Origin: Calothrix sp. NIES-2098
GTDB taxonomy: Bacteria > Cyanobacteriota > Cyanobacteriia > Cyanobacteriales > Nostocaceae
Assembly: GCA_002368175.1 (NCBI GenBank)
Contig: AP018172.1
Span: forward strand, 355,001-419,000
DNA: 64,000 nt
Direction: 5' to 3'
This document shows positions 63,730 through 64,000 of this stretch, in pieces (the stretch's first letter is position 1; every line of letters begins with the position of its first letter). The translations under genes were made by a program, and so were the position numbers. Under the pieces are notes generated by a model. It saw only the letters and a list, made by a program, of their open reading frames with translations, was not told the origin of the DNA and made no database searches.

Positions 63730-64000
63730 TCACTCAGCACTAGCTATTTGTCTCACTACAGTCAGTGCTGAGTAACTCACCCCAGCTGTCCCTTCACCAG
63801 GGTGGGTGGAGTCACCAACTAACCAAAGATGCTTAATTGGTGTGCGATTGGCAAAACCAAAGGGGCCGAAGGTGGGGATGCGTTGACCTATACCACCAAC
63901 AATACCGCGATCGCGTGCTGTGAAATGAGCAAAGGTGCGGGGTGTGGCGGCTTCTTGATGAATTATCGTTTCGGGTTTGAGGTAGAAGAACTTTGCTAGG
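63730..64000 (-). CDS. crtD: CrtD-like carotenoid desaturase (C-terminal part, partial)
   Basis: The last 90 codons of a gene whose 5' part lies beyond the window. The product ends GGIGQRIPTFGPFGFANRTP, IKHLWLVGDSTHPGEGTAGV and SYSALTVVRQIASAE, the C-terminal FAD-binding segment of the phytoene-desaturase-like oxidoreductases. WLVGDSTHPGEGTAG is characteristic of cyanobacterial CrtD, the C-3',4' desaturase used in myxol glycoside synthesis. A close relative such as CrtO or CrtI cannot be fully excluded from this fragment alone. Confidence 0.8.
   Translation of the reverse strand, partial: LAKFFYLKPETIIHQEAATPRTFAHFTARDRGIVGGIGQRIPTFGPFGFANRTPIKHLWLVGDSTHPGEGTAGVSYSALTVVRQIASAE

Overview
The window is chromosomal DNA from a filamentous, probably heterocyst-forming (Nostocales-type) cyanobacterium. 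The evidence is the very frequent HIP1 octamer GCGATCGC, the split RNA polymerase genes rpoC1 and rpoC2, an NDH-1 CO2-uptake operon, a CURT1/CAAD protein, a CrtD-type desaturase, and several families of short intergenic repeats typical of Nostoc/Calothrix relatives. The species cannot be named from the sequence. No tRNA, CRISPR array or phage was seen.

Layout. 1-1300: the 5' two thirds of a 16S rRNA gene on the minus strand with its leader and a good promoter. 1400-3220: a nest of insertion sequences (an IS5-type element, an ISAs1-type remnant, and a truncated inverted copy of the first element). 3230-10520: small genes (TerB-like, a 45-residue membrane protein), a deacetylase, a Ser/Thr kinase and an FHA-GAF-class III nucleotide cyclase. 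10650-20750: a four-gene minus-strand operon for exported surface or outer-membrane proteins (DUF11, large beta-barrel, beta-helix/OmpA, SdrD-like repeat protein), preceded by a 1.3 kb non-coding stretch. 22000-27740: metabolic and unknown genes plus a decay zone with an iscB remnant and a broken pentapeptide-repeat gene.

28125-34662 is a plus-strand CO2-uptake cluster: ndhF, a Tat-exported beta-carbonic anhydrase, ndhD, a CDP-alcohol phosphatidyltransferase and a CO2 hydration protein (CupB/ChpX type). NdhF, NdhD and Cup form the specialised arm of NDH-1 that converts CO2 to bicarbonate. The carbonic anhydrase and the phospholipid-type enzyme between them are the most interesting association in the window.

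34700-44640 holds a MITE-like element, an AbrB-family membrane protein and assorted transport, envelope and unknown genes. 44839-54508 is the rpoB-rpoC1-rpoC2 operon with a recognisable promoter, leader hairpin and a textbook terminator; both intergenic gaps carry palindromic repeats. 55142-63667 has tatD, rpsT, hisD, a universal stress protein, hslO and a large repeat-rich membrane protein. The last 271 bases are the 3' end of a crtD-like carotenoid desaturase running off the window.
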